A stretch of 64,000 nucleotides of DNA from Flagellimonas oceanensis (GTDB lineage Bacteria; Bacteroidota; Bacteroidia; Flavobacteriales; Flavobacteriaceae): contig NZ_RZNA01000049.1 of assembly GCF_003992595.1 (NCBI RefSeq), forward strand, positions 1 through 64,000. The letters are read 5' to 3'. The stretch's first letter is position 1; the number at the start of each line of letters is the position of its first letter. The position numbers and the translations under genes are program-made. Positions 45,095 through 54,050 of this stretch are shown here, one piece after another. The notes beneath the pieces are model-generated. The model was given only the letters and a program-made list of their open reading frames with translations. It ran no database searches and was not told where the DNA came from.

Positions 45095-45763
45095 ATGGCT
45101 CCCAAATCCCATGTTTTTGTAGTGATGGCAATACTTTTTGCCGTGCAAGCTACCTACGCAAATCAATGTGATAATTTTTATTCCAAAGTTACCTATGCGC
45201 TCAGTCATGGCAAAAAAGCCATGGATGCGACAAACTTTGAACACCAAATGTATTATGCCGAAAGGGCTTTGACCGCTATGGAAAAAGCTGAATCCTTTAT
45301 GGCTGATTGTAGTTGTCAAAAAGCAAAGAACAAAACCCTTGACGCTATGGAAACCCTGGAACAGGCTATAGAACCCGCTGACTGGGACACTGGTAGATTC
45401 TTTACCAAGAAAGCTTTGGGGGAAATCAACGAGTTGATAACCATAATCGACCAATGCACCCTCGGAACTACCAATGAAGAGACTGTTGAAGTGGAAGAAA
45501 GCCCAGAAACAGAAGTGGAAGAAACCGCTTCGGTGGCCTCCATGGAACTAGAGATGATCAAAGTCTTCGAGAAACACGCCGACGATAAACTCCAATCCGC
45601 AGAGCAGGCCATTGAACAACTAGTGGAACTTTCCAACTCCATTGGCTCAAGTTCTGGAAATAACCAAGACCCGAACAGTTTGGCAGCTCATCAAAAAGCT
45701 TATCTGGAAAAAGCGAAAAAACTGTTGGAGGAAGGAATCAAAAATCTCGGTGGAGAAGAATAA
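45095..45763 (+). CDS. exported helical protein with Cys pairs
   Basis: ATG 45095 gives a signal peptide (MAPKSHVFVVMAILFAVQATYA). The mature protein is helical, with ALSHGKKAMDATNFEHQMYYA-type repeats, Cys residues in DCSCQKAK and QCTLG, an acidic Glu/Val linker (about 127-148) and a helical C-terminus. Function unknown; probably periplasmic. It is convergent with ettA, with a 12-bp gap. Confidence 0.6.
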   Translation: MAPKSHVFVVMAILFAVQATYANQCDNFYSKVTYALSHGKKAMDATNFEHQMYYAERALTAMEKAESFMADCSCQKAKNKTLDAMETLEQAIEPADWDTGRFFTKKALGEINELITIIDQCTLGTTNEETVEVEESPETEVEETASVASMELEMIKVFEKHADDKLQSAEQAIEQLVELSNSIGSSSGNNQDPNSLAAHQKAYLEKAKKLLEEGIKNLGGEE

Positions 45764-45775
45764 TTCCTCCTTTTT

Positions 45776-47467
45776 TTAACGAATCAATTTTTTGTACTTG
45801 ATACGCTTGGGCATGATATCCGTTCCCAAGCGTTTCTTTTTGTTCTCTTCGTAATCGGAGAAAGAACCTTCAAAGAAATATACTTGAGAATCACCTTCAA
45901 ACGCAAGGATGTGCGTACAAATCCTATCCAAGAACCATCTATCGTGGGAAATAATCACTGCACAACCTGCAAAATTCTCCAAACCTTCTTCCAAGGCACG
46001 GAGCGTGTTCACATCCAAATCGTTGGTAGGCTCATCCAAAAGGAGCACATTACCCTCTTCCTTTAGCGTCATGGCCAAGTGGAGACGGTTACGTTCACCA
46101 CCGGAAAGCATATTCACTTTCTTGTTCTGTTCGCTACCAGAGAAATTAAATCGGCTCAGGTATGCTCGTGAATTCACTTGCTTCCCTCCCATCATGATCA
46201 ATTCCTGGCTATCGCTAAAGTTTTCCCAAATGGTTTTTTCCGGGTCAATATTGGAGTGTGATTGATCCACATAAGCCAACTTCGCCGTCTCACCGACTTC
46301 AAATTCACCTTTATCGGGAGTCAATTCTCCCATGATCATTTTAAAAATGGTGGTCTTACCAGCACCGTTGGGACCAATAATGCCCACAATACCTGCTTGT
46401 GGCAAATTAAAATTGAGGTCTTCATAGAGCAATTTGTCACCAAAAGCTTTGCTTACACCTTTCGCCTCGATAACATTGGTTCCCAAACGAGGTCCGTTCG
46501 GGATATAGATTTCCAACTTTTCCTCTATCTGTTTTTGATCTTGACTGAGGAGTTTGTCATAATTCTTTAAACGGGCCTTTTGTTTGGCCTGTCTGCCTTT
46601 GGCACCTTGACGAACCCAATCCAGCTCACGTTCCAAGGTTTTTTGACGCTTGGAAGCCTGTTTGCTTTCTTGCTCCAATCGTTTTGCTTTTTGGTCCAAC
46701 CAGCTGGAGTAGTTCCCTTTCCATGGAATACCTTCACCGCGATCCAATTCCAAAATCCAACCAGCAACGTTGTCCAAGAAATAACGGTCGTGCGTTACAG
46801 CGATAACGGTTCCCTTGTATTGTGCCAAATGATGCTCCAACCAATGTACCGATTCAGCATCCAAGTGGTTGGTGGGCTCATCCAACAATAGTACATCGGG
46901 CTCTTTCAATAACAAACGGCACAAGGCCACTCTTCTTCGTTCACCACCGGAAAGTACGCTTATCTTTTTGTCGGATTCTGGTGTACGAAGGGCATCCATC
47001 GCAATTTCCAATTTCGTATCCAGTTCCCATGCATTTGCAGCATCAATTTGATCTTGAAGCGCTGCTTGCTTGTCCATCAACTTTTGCATCTTATCGGCAT
47101 CCTCATACACTTCGGGCAGACCGAACATATCGTTGATTTTATTGTACTCGTCCAAAATGGCCACGGTTTCGGCAACACCTTCCTTAACCACTTCAAGAAC
47201 GGTTTTGTTCTCATCCAACTGTGGCTCCTGTTCCAAATAACCAACTGAATAACCCGGCGAGAAAACCACATCACCCTGATAGTTTTTATCCACACCCGCG
47301 ATTATTTTCAACAAGGTGGACTTACCTGAACCGTTCAGACCCAAAATTCCGATTTTGGCCCCGTAGAAAAAGCTTAGGTATATATTTTTAAGTACAGGGG
47401 TATTGGCCGTTTTAAAGGTTTTGGTTACCCCAGACATTGAAAAAATGACTTTTTTATCGTCTGACAT
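45776..47467 (-). CDS. ettA: energy-dependent translational throttle protein EttA (ABC-F)
   Basis: Two ABC domains and no membrane part: first Walker A LGLNGSGKST, signature LSGGERRRVALCRLL, Walker B VLLLDEPTNHLD; second Walker A IGPNGAGKTT, signature LSGGERNRLHLA, Walker B LLLDEPTNDLD. The linker between them (about 240-320, RLEQESKQASKRQKTLE) is the arm that contacts tRNA in the ribosomal E site. 563 residues and the C-terminal IKYKKL fit EttA, which gates the first elongation step by ATP level. Confidence 0.93.
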   Translation of the reverse strand: MSDDKKVIFSMSGVTKTFKTANTPVLKNIYLSFFYGAKIGILGLNGSGKSTLLKIIAGVDKNYQGDVVFSPGYSVGYLEQEPQLDENKTVLEVVKEGVAETVAILDEYNKINDMFGLPEVYEDADKMQKLMDKQAALQDQIDAANAWELDTKLEIAMDALRTPESDKKISVLSGGERRRVALCRLLLKEPDVLLLDEPTNHLDAESVHWLEHHLAQYKGTVIAVTHDRYFLDNVAGWILELDRGEGIPWKGNYSSWLDQKAKRLEQESKQASKRQKTLERELDWVRQGAKGRQAKQKARLKNYDKLLSQDQKQIEEKLEIYIPNGPRLGTNVIEAKGVSKAFGDKLLYEDLNFNLPQAGIVGIIGPNGAGKTTIFKMIMGELTPDKGEFEVGETAKLAYVDQSHSNIDPEKTIWENFSDSQELIMMGGKQVNSRAYLSRFNFSGSEQNKKVNMLSGGERNRLHLAMTLKEEGNVLLLDEPTNDLDVNTLRALEEGLENFAGCAVIISHDRWFLDRICTHILAFEGDSQVYFFEGSFSDYEENKKKRLGTDIMPKRIKYKKLIR

Positions 47468-47500
47468 TTACTGTAAATTAAATTGTTTATGAAAAAGAGG

Positions 47501-47683
47501 CTACACTCTACCTTTTAAGGCATTGAATACCCAGGCTACGGCAAAAAATCCTATTCCAACAGCAGCAAAGCCCCATCCTGCTACTTCATCATATTTAAAA
47601 GCTCCAAGTGCTATCATTCCCAAACCCACCAAAATCATAATCCATGTGGCATAGGCCAGCACTGTGTTCTTATTCATTCCCAT
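47501..47683 (-). CDS. small CAL67264-type membrane protein
   Basis: The 60-residue protein has two hydrophobic spans joined by FKYDEVAGWG; opening MGMNKNTVLAYATW and ending FNALKGRV. I recognise it as the flavobacterial small membrane protein family named after a Gramella locus. Function unknown. 33 bp upstream of ettA on the same strand, so they may share a transcript. A start at the second Met is possible. Confidence 0.7.
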   Translation of the reverse strand: MGMNKNTVLAYATWIMILVGLGMIALGAFKYDEVAGWGFAAVGIGFFAVAWVFNALKGRV

Positions 47684-47749
47684 TATATTTTTTTCTGAAG
47701 AGTTTCAAATATCGTAAAAATAGGGATAATGTAAAGTTATTATTAAGGA

Positions 47750-48733
47750 TTATGTTTCAAATGGAAAGCTAACCCCACATTTTTCCCTTACAGTATCCAT
47801 CAACTCTGATAAATCCAGACTATTTTGATGCGACCACAGGTCACTCTCGACTTTCTTTTCCTTTAAACACCTATGAACCTCCAAGATTTCGTAATAGTAA
47901 CCAATTCCAGTTAGAGGCAGGTCAACTTGATTGGTTTCTTCTCCTTTTACTAAAGTAAAGCCATCAGCTTCATGCCATCTTGGGTTTAGGAATACCTCCC
48001 CTTTTGTTCCTGAAATTTCTGCTTCCATTTTAGAATTGCTCGTAAAACCACTATAAAGCATAGCTTGAGCATCTGGATAGTCAAAAATCATACTGGTCTG
48101 CAATTCCGTTCCATTTTTATGGAATTTGGATGTCGCCAAAATTTCATCTGGCATTCCCAGCAACAGATAGGACAAGAAAATCGGATAAATCCCAATATCA
48201 AGAATCGTCCCTGAAGCCAAATTAGGATTCAATAATCTGGAATCTTCATCCCTATCCAGAGCATAAAACGCAAAATCGGCATGGAGATATTTCAGGTCTC
48301 CCAAATTCCCAGCATCAACAAGTTGTTTCACTTTTTGGATAGATGGATTAAAACGCGACCACATGGCTTCCATCAAAAAAGCATTGTGTTGCTTCGATGC
48401 ATTTACCTGTTCCACCACTTCTGCCCTATTGACGCCCATTGGTTTTTCGCACAATACACCAATCCCGTTTTCAAGTGCTTTTAAGGACAACTCCTTATGG
48501 AAATTATGGGGAGTGGCAATGTAGACCACATCGACTGTTCCTGATTGGAACAATTCATCATAACTCCCAAATGTATGTTCCACTTTGTATTCATCTGCGA
48601 ACTCTTTGGCCCGTTCCATTGATCGTGATGCCACTGCAGCAACCTCGGCATCAGGCACAAGCAAAAGGTCCGACACAAATTTCCTGGCAATTTTTCCCGG
48701 GCCTACTATGCCCCATCGTATTTTGGTTTCCAT
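47750..48733 (-). CDS. cytoplasmic Gfo/Idh/MocA-family oxidoreductase
   Basis: NAD(P)-dependent dehydrogenase: Rossmann motif WGIVGPGKIARKF at the start, VVYIATPHNFHKEL, then CEKPMGVNRAE with the active-site Lys, and GTILDIGIYPIFLSYLL as the second family motif. It resembles trans-1,2-dihydrobenzenediol dehydrogenase-like or glucose-fructose oxidoreductase-like enzymes. No signal peptide. ATG 48733 was chosen over the TTG at 48742 because the promoter box ends at 48740. Confidence 0.85.
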   Translation of the reverse strand: METKIRWGIVGPGKIARKFVSDLLLVPDAEVAAVASRSMERAKEFADEYKVEHTFGSYDELFQSGTVDVVYIATPHNFHKELSLKALENGIGVLCEKPMGVNRAEVVEQVNASKQHNAFLMEAMWSRFNPSIQKVKQLVDAGNLGDLKYLHADFAFYALDRDEDSRLLNPNLASGTILDIGIYPIFLSYLLLGMPDEILATSKFHKNGTELQTSMIFDYPDAQAMLYSGFTSNSKMEAEISGTKGEVFLNPRWHEADGFTLVKGEETNQVDLPLTGIGYYYEILEVHRCLKEKKVESDLWSHQNSLDLSELMDTVREKCGVSFPFET

Positions 48734-48739
48734 ATAGTT

Positions 48740-48747
48740 CAAAAGTA
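48740..48747 (-). promoter_or_regulatory. TAnnTTTG -7 box just upstream of the oxidoreductase start
   Basis: The minus strand reads TACTTTTG, with only six bases between its G and ATG 48733. Transcription starts about 5-7 bp after the box, so the transcript may be leaderless. No clear -33 TTG at proper distance. Confidence 0.4.
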
Positions 48748-48795
48748 ATGATTATAACTCCTTATCTTTAACCAACGAAAAGAATTTAAAGCAGA

Positions 48796-50424
48796 ATGGA
48801 CATAAACTTCAATAAGAACGAAGACCATAATAAGTTAAAATTATCCGACCTAAAGCGCAGACTGGCCAAGGTAAAGCTCGGTGGCGGAAAAAGCCGTATT
48901 GAAAAGCACCATGCCAAAGGTAAAATGACCGCACGGGAACGAATCGATTATTTATTGGACCAGGATGCAGATTCCATTGAAATAGGTGCGTTTGCAGGAG
49001 AGGATATGTATGAGGAACACGGCGGGTGTCCCTCTGGAGGTGTTGTAGTTAAGATAGGCTACGTGCAAGGCAAACAATGTGTGGTCGTGGCCAACGACGC
49101 TACCGTAAAAGCAGGTGCTTGGTTCCCCATCACGGGAAAGAAAAATCTACGTGCCCAAGAAATTTCCATTGAAAACAGATTGCCCATCATTTATTTGGTG
49201 GACAGTGCAGGGGTTTATTTGCCCATGCAAGATGAAATATTCCCAGACAAAGAACATTTTGGACGAATTTTCAGGAACAATGCCGTAATGAGCAGCATGG
49301 GAATTACCCAAATTGCCGCTGTAATGGGCAGTTGCGTTGCTGGTGGGGCATACTTGCCCATTATGAGTGACGAAGCTTTGATCGTAGACAAAACGGGAAG
49401 CATATTTTTAGCAGGTAGTTATCTGGTAAAAGCTGCCATTGGGGAGTCCATTGACAATGAAACTTTGGGGGGCGCCACAACACACTCCGAAATCAGCGGG
49501 GTTACCGATTACAAAGCCAAGGATGATAAAGATGCCCTGGACAAGATCAAAAACATTGTAGACAAAATCGGGGATTTTGACAAGGCTGGATTCAACAGGG
49601 TTGAAGCGAAAAAACCAGCGGAGAATCCTGATGATATTTTTGGACTACTGCCCGCATCCCGCAGCGACCAATACGACATGTTGGAAATCATAAAACGTCT
49701 GGTCGATGATTCAGAATTTGAACAGTATAAGGAAGGCTATGGACAAACTATTTTAACGGGCTACGCACGTATCGACGGTTGGGCCGTAGGAATCGTTGCC
49801 AACCAACGTAAAGTGGTCAAAACCAAAAAGGGCGAAATGCAGTTTGGTGGCGTCATTTACTCCGATTCCGCGGACAAGGCCACCCGATTTATTGCCAATT
49901 GCAATCAAAAGAAAATTCCGTTGGTGTTCTTACAAGATGTCACAGGATTTATGGTAGGCAGTAAAAGTGAGCACGGCGGTATTATTAAAGACGGAGCCAA
50001 AATGGTAAATGCGGTAAGTAATTCCGTGGTACCCAAATTTACCATTGTAATCGGAAACAGCTACGGCGCTGGAAATTATGCCATGTGCGGCAAAGCCTAC
50101 GACCCAAGATTGATTGTGGCCTGGCCTAGTGCTGAACTTGCAGTGATGAGTGGAAACTCCGCTGCAAAAGTGCTTTTACAGATTGAAAAAGCCAGTTTGA
50201 AGAAAAGTGGCGAATCCGTAGATGCTGAAAAGGAAAAAGAGCTTTTTGATGAAATCAAACAACGCTACGATGACCAAATATCTCCCTACTACGCCGCTGC
50301 CCGTCTTTGGACGGATGGCATAATCAATCCATTGGACACCCGCAAATGGATTTCCATGGGGATTGAGGCCGCCAACCATTCCCCTATTGAGAAAAAATTC
50401 AATATGGGAGTGCTTCAGGTATAA
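48796..50424 (+). CDS. acyl-CoA carboxylase carboxyltransferase (beta) subunit
   Basis: Carboxyltransferase of the methylcrotonyl/propionyl-CoA carboxylase group, transferring CO2 from carboxybiotin to an acyl-CoA. The N-half has KGKMTARERIDYLLD, GVVVKIGYVQGKQCVVVAND and the oxyanion region MGSCVAGGAYLPIMSDE; the C-half has FLQDVTGFMVG, GNSYGAGNYAMCGKAYDP and WPSAELAVMSG. Biotin carboxylase/BCCP partners are not in this window. Cytoplasmic. Methylcrotonyl-CoA is the better guess, but not certain. Confidence 0.88.
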   Translation: MDINFNKNEDHNKLKLSDLKRRLAKVKLGGGKSRIEKHHAKGKMTARERIDYLLDQDADSIEIGAFAGEDMYEEHGGCPSGGVVVKIGYVQGKQCVVVANDATVKAGAWFPITGKKNLRAQEISIENRLPIIYLVDSAGVYLPMQDEIFPDKEHFGRIFRNNAVMSSMGITQIAAVMGSCVAGGAYLPIMSDEALIVDKTGSIFLAGSYLVKAAIGESIDNETLGGATTHSEISGVTDYKAKDDKDALDKIKNIVDKIGDFDKAGFNRVEAKKPAENPDDIFGLLPASRSDQYDMLEIIKRLVDDSEFEQYKEGYGQTILTGYARIDGWAVGIVANQRKVVKTKKGEMQFGGVIYSDSADKATRFIANCNQKKIPLVFLQDVTGFMVGSKSEHGGIIKDGAKMVNAVSNSVVPKFTIVIGNSYGAGNYAMCGKAYDPRLIVAWPSAELAVMSGNSAAKVLLQIEKASLKKSGESVDAEKEKELFDEIKQRYDDQISPYYAAARLWTDGIINPLDTRKWISMGIEAANHSPIEKKFNMGVLQV

Positions 50425-50429
50425 GGTTT

Positions 50430-51776
50430 TTAATTCCCTAAATGTGATTTGGGGCGTGGAATCAGTAACAATTCCGTTTGTCTACCATTGATGTACCGGA
50501 ATCCATCTTCTCCGAAGAAGCCAGGCTCCTCCAACATGATTCGAATGTCCCTATTCCATTCTGGAATATTCACGGTGGCATTCAACTCAATGGCATAAGC
50601 GGTATTCGGGTTTAATGGATAGTTCTCTCCATCATCCTTCATCACACCGCCTTGTGCATCCCACATCCCGATAGTGGTTCCTGCAGAGTGCCCATACGTT
50701 CCCAGTGGATGGGTATAAATAGATGGTCGCAACCCAGCATCTTTGGCATCTTGCAAGGCTTTGTCCAAAATATCGTTTCCTACCCTGCCCTTGACCATGT
50801 TCTGGGTCAAAAAATCCTGTACACGATTACCATCATATAAGGCATTTACCAAAAAGGAAGGTGCTTCTGTTTCTTCTGGTTTCAGCACGTAGGCCAATTC
50901 CTGACAGTCGGTGTTCAAACGCAGGTAGGTAATTCCAAAATCACAATGCAATAAATCCCCGCGCTGGATCACAGCTTCATCTGGACGACCTGAAAAGGAA
51001 TACAAATGACCTACTAATTCCTCGCTGGTACGCTGAATATCCACTGTGGGATGAAACCATGTCTCCAGACCTAAATCCGTTACTTTTTGACGCATCCACC
51101 ACTCCACTTCGGTGGTCGTGGTCACTCCGGGTGTAATTACTTTTTCTGAAAAAGCCTCCGCGATAATGTCGTGGGTAATGTCCGTCAACTGATTAAAAAT
51201 GGTCATCTCCCTTGGGGTACGGGTTTCTATCCAACGTACCGCCAATTGCTCTGCAGATACCACTTTGGACCGGTATTTTCTGGGCAGATTCGCCATAAAT
51301 TCATCATAATCGGTTTTAACCAAACCATCGGCAATATTATGGTCCTTGGAAAAATTAAGTCCGATTTTATCTGGGTTTCGTTCGGTAATCAATTGCATCA
51401 ACCGTTTCCATTGGTCGGGTTCTTTCTCCTTGTCCCATGCAGAGCTGATACTTTTACCGATGTTGTATCGAGCAACGGCCAATTTATCTATGGTGTTCTT
51501 TTCCTTATTCCTATAAAAAAGTAAAATAGTCCTACGTCTTGCATTCAACCACTTGGCTGGCAACATGGTCCGGAGCACTGGGTCTTCGTTATATTCACGG
51601 GATATCAATACCCACATATCCAAATCTGCCTCATCCATTAATTGGGGAAGGAGTTCATTAAAACGTTCTTCCAAAATCTCGTCCACCACTCGAGCTCGCT
51701 CTACTTCGGGTAGAATTTGTTGTGAGGTTACAATAAAAGGCAAGAGCAGTAGTACTAGTTTGATGGTTTTTCGCAT
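50430..51776 (-). CDS. exported M24-family Xaa-Pro aminopeptidase-like protein
   Basis: Signal peptide (MRKTIKLVLLLLPFIVTSQ) then a creatinase-like N-terminal domain and a pita-bread domain with all five metal ligands: Asp in LLHCDFGITY, Asp in NTDCQELAY, His in YGHSAGTTIG, Glu in AIELNATV and Glu in IMLEEPGFF. Periplasmic metallo-aminopeptidase, probably cutting N-terminal residues before proline. 448 residues, full length. Confidence 0.87.
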   Translation of the reverse strand: MRKTIKLVLLLLPFIVTSQQILPEVERARVVDEILEERFNELLPQLMDEADLDMWVLISREYNEDPVLRTMLPAKWLNARRRTILLFYRNKEKNTIDKLAVARYNIGKSISSAWDKEKEPDQWKRLMQLITERNPDKIGLNFSKDHNIADGLVKTDYDEFMANLPRKYRSKVVSAEQLAVRWIETRTPREMTIFNQLTDITHDIIAEAFSEKVITPGVTTTTEVEWWMRQKVTDLGLETWFHPTVDIQRTSEELVGHLYSFSGRPDEAVIQRGDLLHCDFGITYLRLNTDCQELAYVLKPEETEAPSFLVNALYDGNRVQDFLTQNMVKGRVGNDILDKALQDAKDAGLRPSIYTHPLGTYGHSAGTTIGMWDAQGGVMKDDGENYPLNPNTAYAIELNATVNIPEWNRDIRIMLEEPGFFGEDGFRYINGRQTELLLIPRPKSHLGN

Positions 51777-51812
51777 GGTTGATTTTTTCCTGAAATTACG
51801 TTTTTGACAGAT

Positions 51813-51839
51813 ATAAAAAAAGTGCTCGAAGGCACTTTT
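51813..51839 (-). terminator. terminator of the VWA/TonB-plug gene
   Basis: The minus strand reads AAAAAGTGC-CTTCGA-GCACTTTTTTT directly after the stop codon. Confidence 0.85.
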
Positions 51840-53939
51840 TCATAAACTGTTGGCATGTGACTTTACGAGTCGGATAAACTCTGCACGATATCCTTGATTG
51901 TCATTTTCAAGCCCTGCCCCTGCCAATTGTACCACATCTTCCAATTCGCTATTATTCGTAAACTGAGATTTTCTTAAATGGAGTCCAAACAAGGCAACAG
52001 AAGCTGCGAAGCTAAAATCTGGGGAAATTTGGTCCAATGCATTTTTCACTGTTTTAGTAATCTCCGTACTGGTATCGCCATCTGGTTTTTTATACCTGAA
52101 CTTAACGGTCAATAGTTCAGTTGTACCACCAGTAGTCGTATTGGAAGTATATTTTAAATCGTGAACGGGTTTCACAAACGGACTTTCGGTGCCTTTTGGA
52201 ACTATTTCGTAAAGAGCGGTTACCGTATGCCCGCTACCTAATTCTCCTGCATCCTTGGTGTCATCAATAAAATCTTCATCGGCCAGCATTCTGTTTTCAT
52301 ACCCTATCAAACGGTAGGCTCCAACAACCGAAGGATTAAACTCCACTTGTATCTTCACATCTTTGGCTATGGTGTACAGTGTGCCTCCAAATTCTTGACC
52401 GAATATTTTTTGGGCTTCTTGCATGGTATCGATATATGCATGGTTTCCATTCCCTTTATCAGCCAATTTCTCCATTTTTGAATCTTTGTAATTTCCCATG
52501 CCAAAACCTAAAACAGATAAGAATACGCCTGACTTACGTTTTTCTTCGATAAGTTTTACCATGTCCTTGTCACTGGATGGCCCTACATTAAAATCGCCGT
52601 CGGTAGCCAAAATCACCCTGTTGTTCCCATTTTTAATGAAATTTTTACTGGCCAGTTTATAAGCTAACTCAATTCCTGCACCTCCAGCTGTGGAACCTCC
52701 TGAATGCAAATTCTCCAAAGCCTTTGTAATTTCCATTTTCTTATCCCCTCGTGTGGGTTCCAGAACCACTCCAGCTGCACCGGCATATACCACAATGGAA
52801 ACCTTATCCTTTTCACGTAATTGATTTACCAATAGTTTGAATGCGGATTTTAGCAAGGGTAATTTATTGGCACTCCCCATGGAACCTGAAACATCTATCA
52901 AAAATGTAAGGTTCGACGCTGGTAATTCTTCATTCTGATAAGTTTTACCTTGTAAACCAATGCGTACCAATTGGGTATCCTTGTTCCATGGTGTCTGAAC
53001 CACTTCTGTGTTTATGGAGAACGGATGTTCTTTGGGTTGTGGATAGGAATAATTGAAATAATTAATCATTTCTTCCACTTTAACGGCATCCACAGGTATT
53101 TGTTGACCGTTGTTGATCATTCTGCGAATATTACTGTAGGATGCTTTGTCCACATCTATGGAAAAAGTGGAAAGCGGGCTCAAAGAGACATGCTCGAATT
53201 GGTTTTCAGTGATCTCGGCATATTTTTCATCATTTTGGATCTGATAGTTCCCTTGTTTGGTTGTGATTACGATACAGCCATTTTTAGCCGATGACCCAAA
53301 CAAGCTTCTTGCTTTGGCTCCCTTGTAGAAATTGATTTTGTCTATTTTGGAAGGGTCTAACTGAGCTATTACCGTATTATTTTGCTTTCGTATCGGTGTG
53401 CCATCCACAATATAAAGAGGCTCATTTCCAGCTTTGATGGATGCTTTACCCCTTATTTTCATAAAACTTACCTCTTCAGCAACTTGGACCCCAGCCGCAT
53501 TACCCTGCAATGCATGGGCTATGGATTGATGGTAGGCTTTCTGTTTTCTACGTTTGATTTGGGCTGGCGACGCTACAGACTGTATCGCATATCCCGTGGC
53601 CCTATTCTGTCTTGATGTGCCATATCCAACAACTACAACCTCTTCCAAAGCCGCACTACTTTCCTCCAATTGTACATTGATTGTTTTGTTCACCCCTATT
53701 TTGACCTCTTTGGATTTAAATCCTATATAGGAAAAAATCAAGGTCTGGCCCTGATAAGCCACTACGCTATATTGTCCATCAAAATCGGTTTGAGTACCCT
53801 TCGTGGTTTCTTTTACCATAACATTGACCCCAGGCAGTGGAGCGTTATCCGAATCCGTAACCACACCGGTTACAGTATTTTGTTGTGCAGCAATCTGAAA
53901 AGAAATTGCTAGCAGAAAAAGTAAAACTTGATTTTTCAT
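51840..53939 (-). CDS. CarboxypepD_reg/TonB-plug/VWA fusion protein (YfbK-like)
   Basis: ATG 53939 gives the signal peptide MKNQVLLFLLAISFQIAAQ; the longer frame is unlikely. Domains in order: carboxypeptidase-regulatory-like sandwich (about 22-105), TonB-plug-like part with PLYIVDGTPIRK, a von Willebrand N-terminal domain (about 225-335), a VWA domain with full MIDAS DVSGSMG (about residue 351), and a C-terminal YfbK/DUF3520 domain. No beta-barrel follows the plug, so it is not a receptor. Likely a secreted or periplasmic metal-dependent binding protein; partner unknown. Confidence 0.85.
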   Translation of the reverse strand: MKNQVLLFLLAISFQIAAQQNTVTGVVTDSDNAPLPGVNVMVKETTKGTQTDFDGQYSVVAYQGQTLIFSYIGFKSKEVKIGVNKTINVQLEESSAALEEVVVVGYGTSRQNRATGYAIQSVASPAQIKRRKQKAYHQSIAHALQGNAAGVQVAEEVSFMKIRGKASIKAGNEPLYIVDGTPIRKQNNTVIAQLDPSKIDKINFYKGAKARSLFGSSAKNGCIVITTKQGNYQIQNDEKYAEITENQFEHVSLSPLSTFSIDVDKASYSNIRRMINNGQQIPVDAVKVEEMINYFNYSYPQPKEHPFSINTEVVQTPWNKDTQLVRIGLQGKTYQNEELPASNLTFLIDVSGSMGSANKLPLLKSAFKLLVNQLREKDKVSIVVYAGAAGVVLEPTRGDKKMEITKALENLHSGGSTAGGAGIELAYKLASKNFIKNGNNRVILATDGDFNVGPSSDKDMVKLIEEKRKSGVFLSVLGFGMGNYKDSKMEKLADKGNGNHAYIDTMQEAQKIFGQEFGGTLYTIAKDVKIQVEFNPSVVGAYRLIGYENRMLADEDFIDDTKDAGELGSGHTVTALYEIVPKGTESPFVKPVHDLKYTSNTTTGGTTELLTVKFRYKKPDGDTSTEITKTVKNALDQISPDFSFAASVALFGLHLRKSQFTNNSELEDVVQLAGAGLENDNQGYRAEFIRLVKSHANSL

Positions 53940-54050
53940 AATTGATACGGTTTTTAGATTTATAGCTAACCTAGTACCAATCATGTAGGTAGAAAAGTTG
54001 GAATTAGTCAGTGAGCAATTATAGCAAGTGAACTGTCCATAAGAGTTAGT

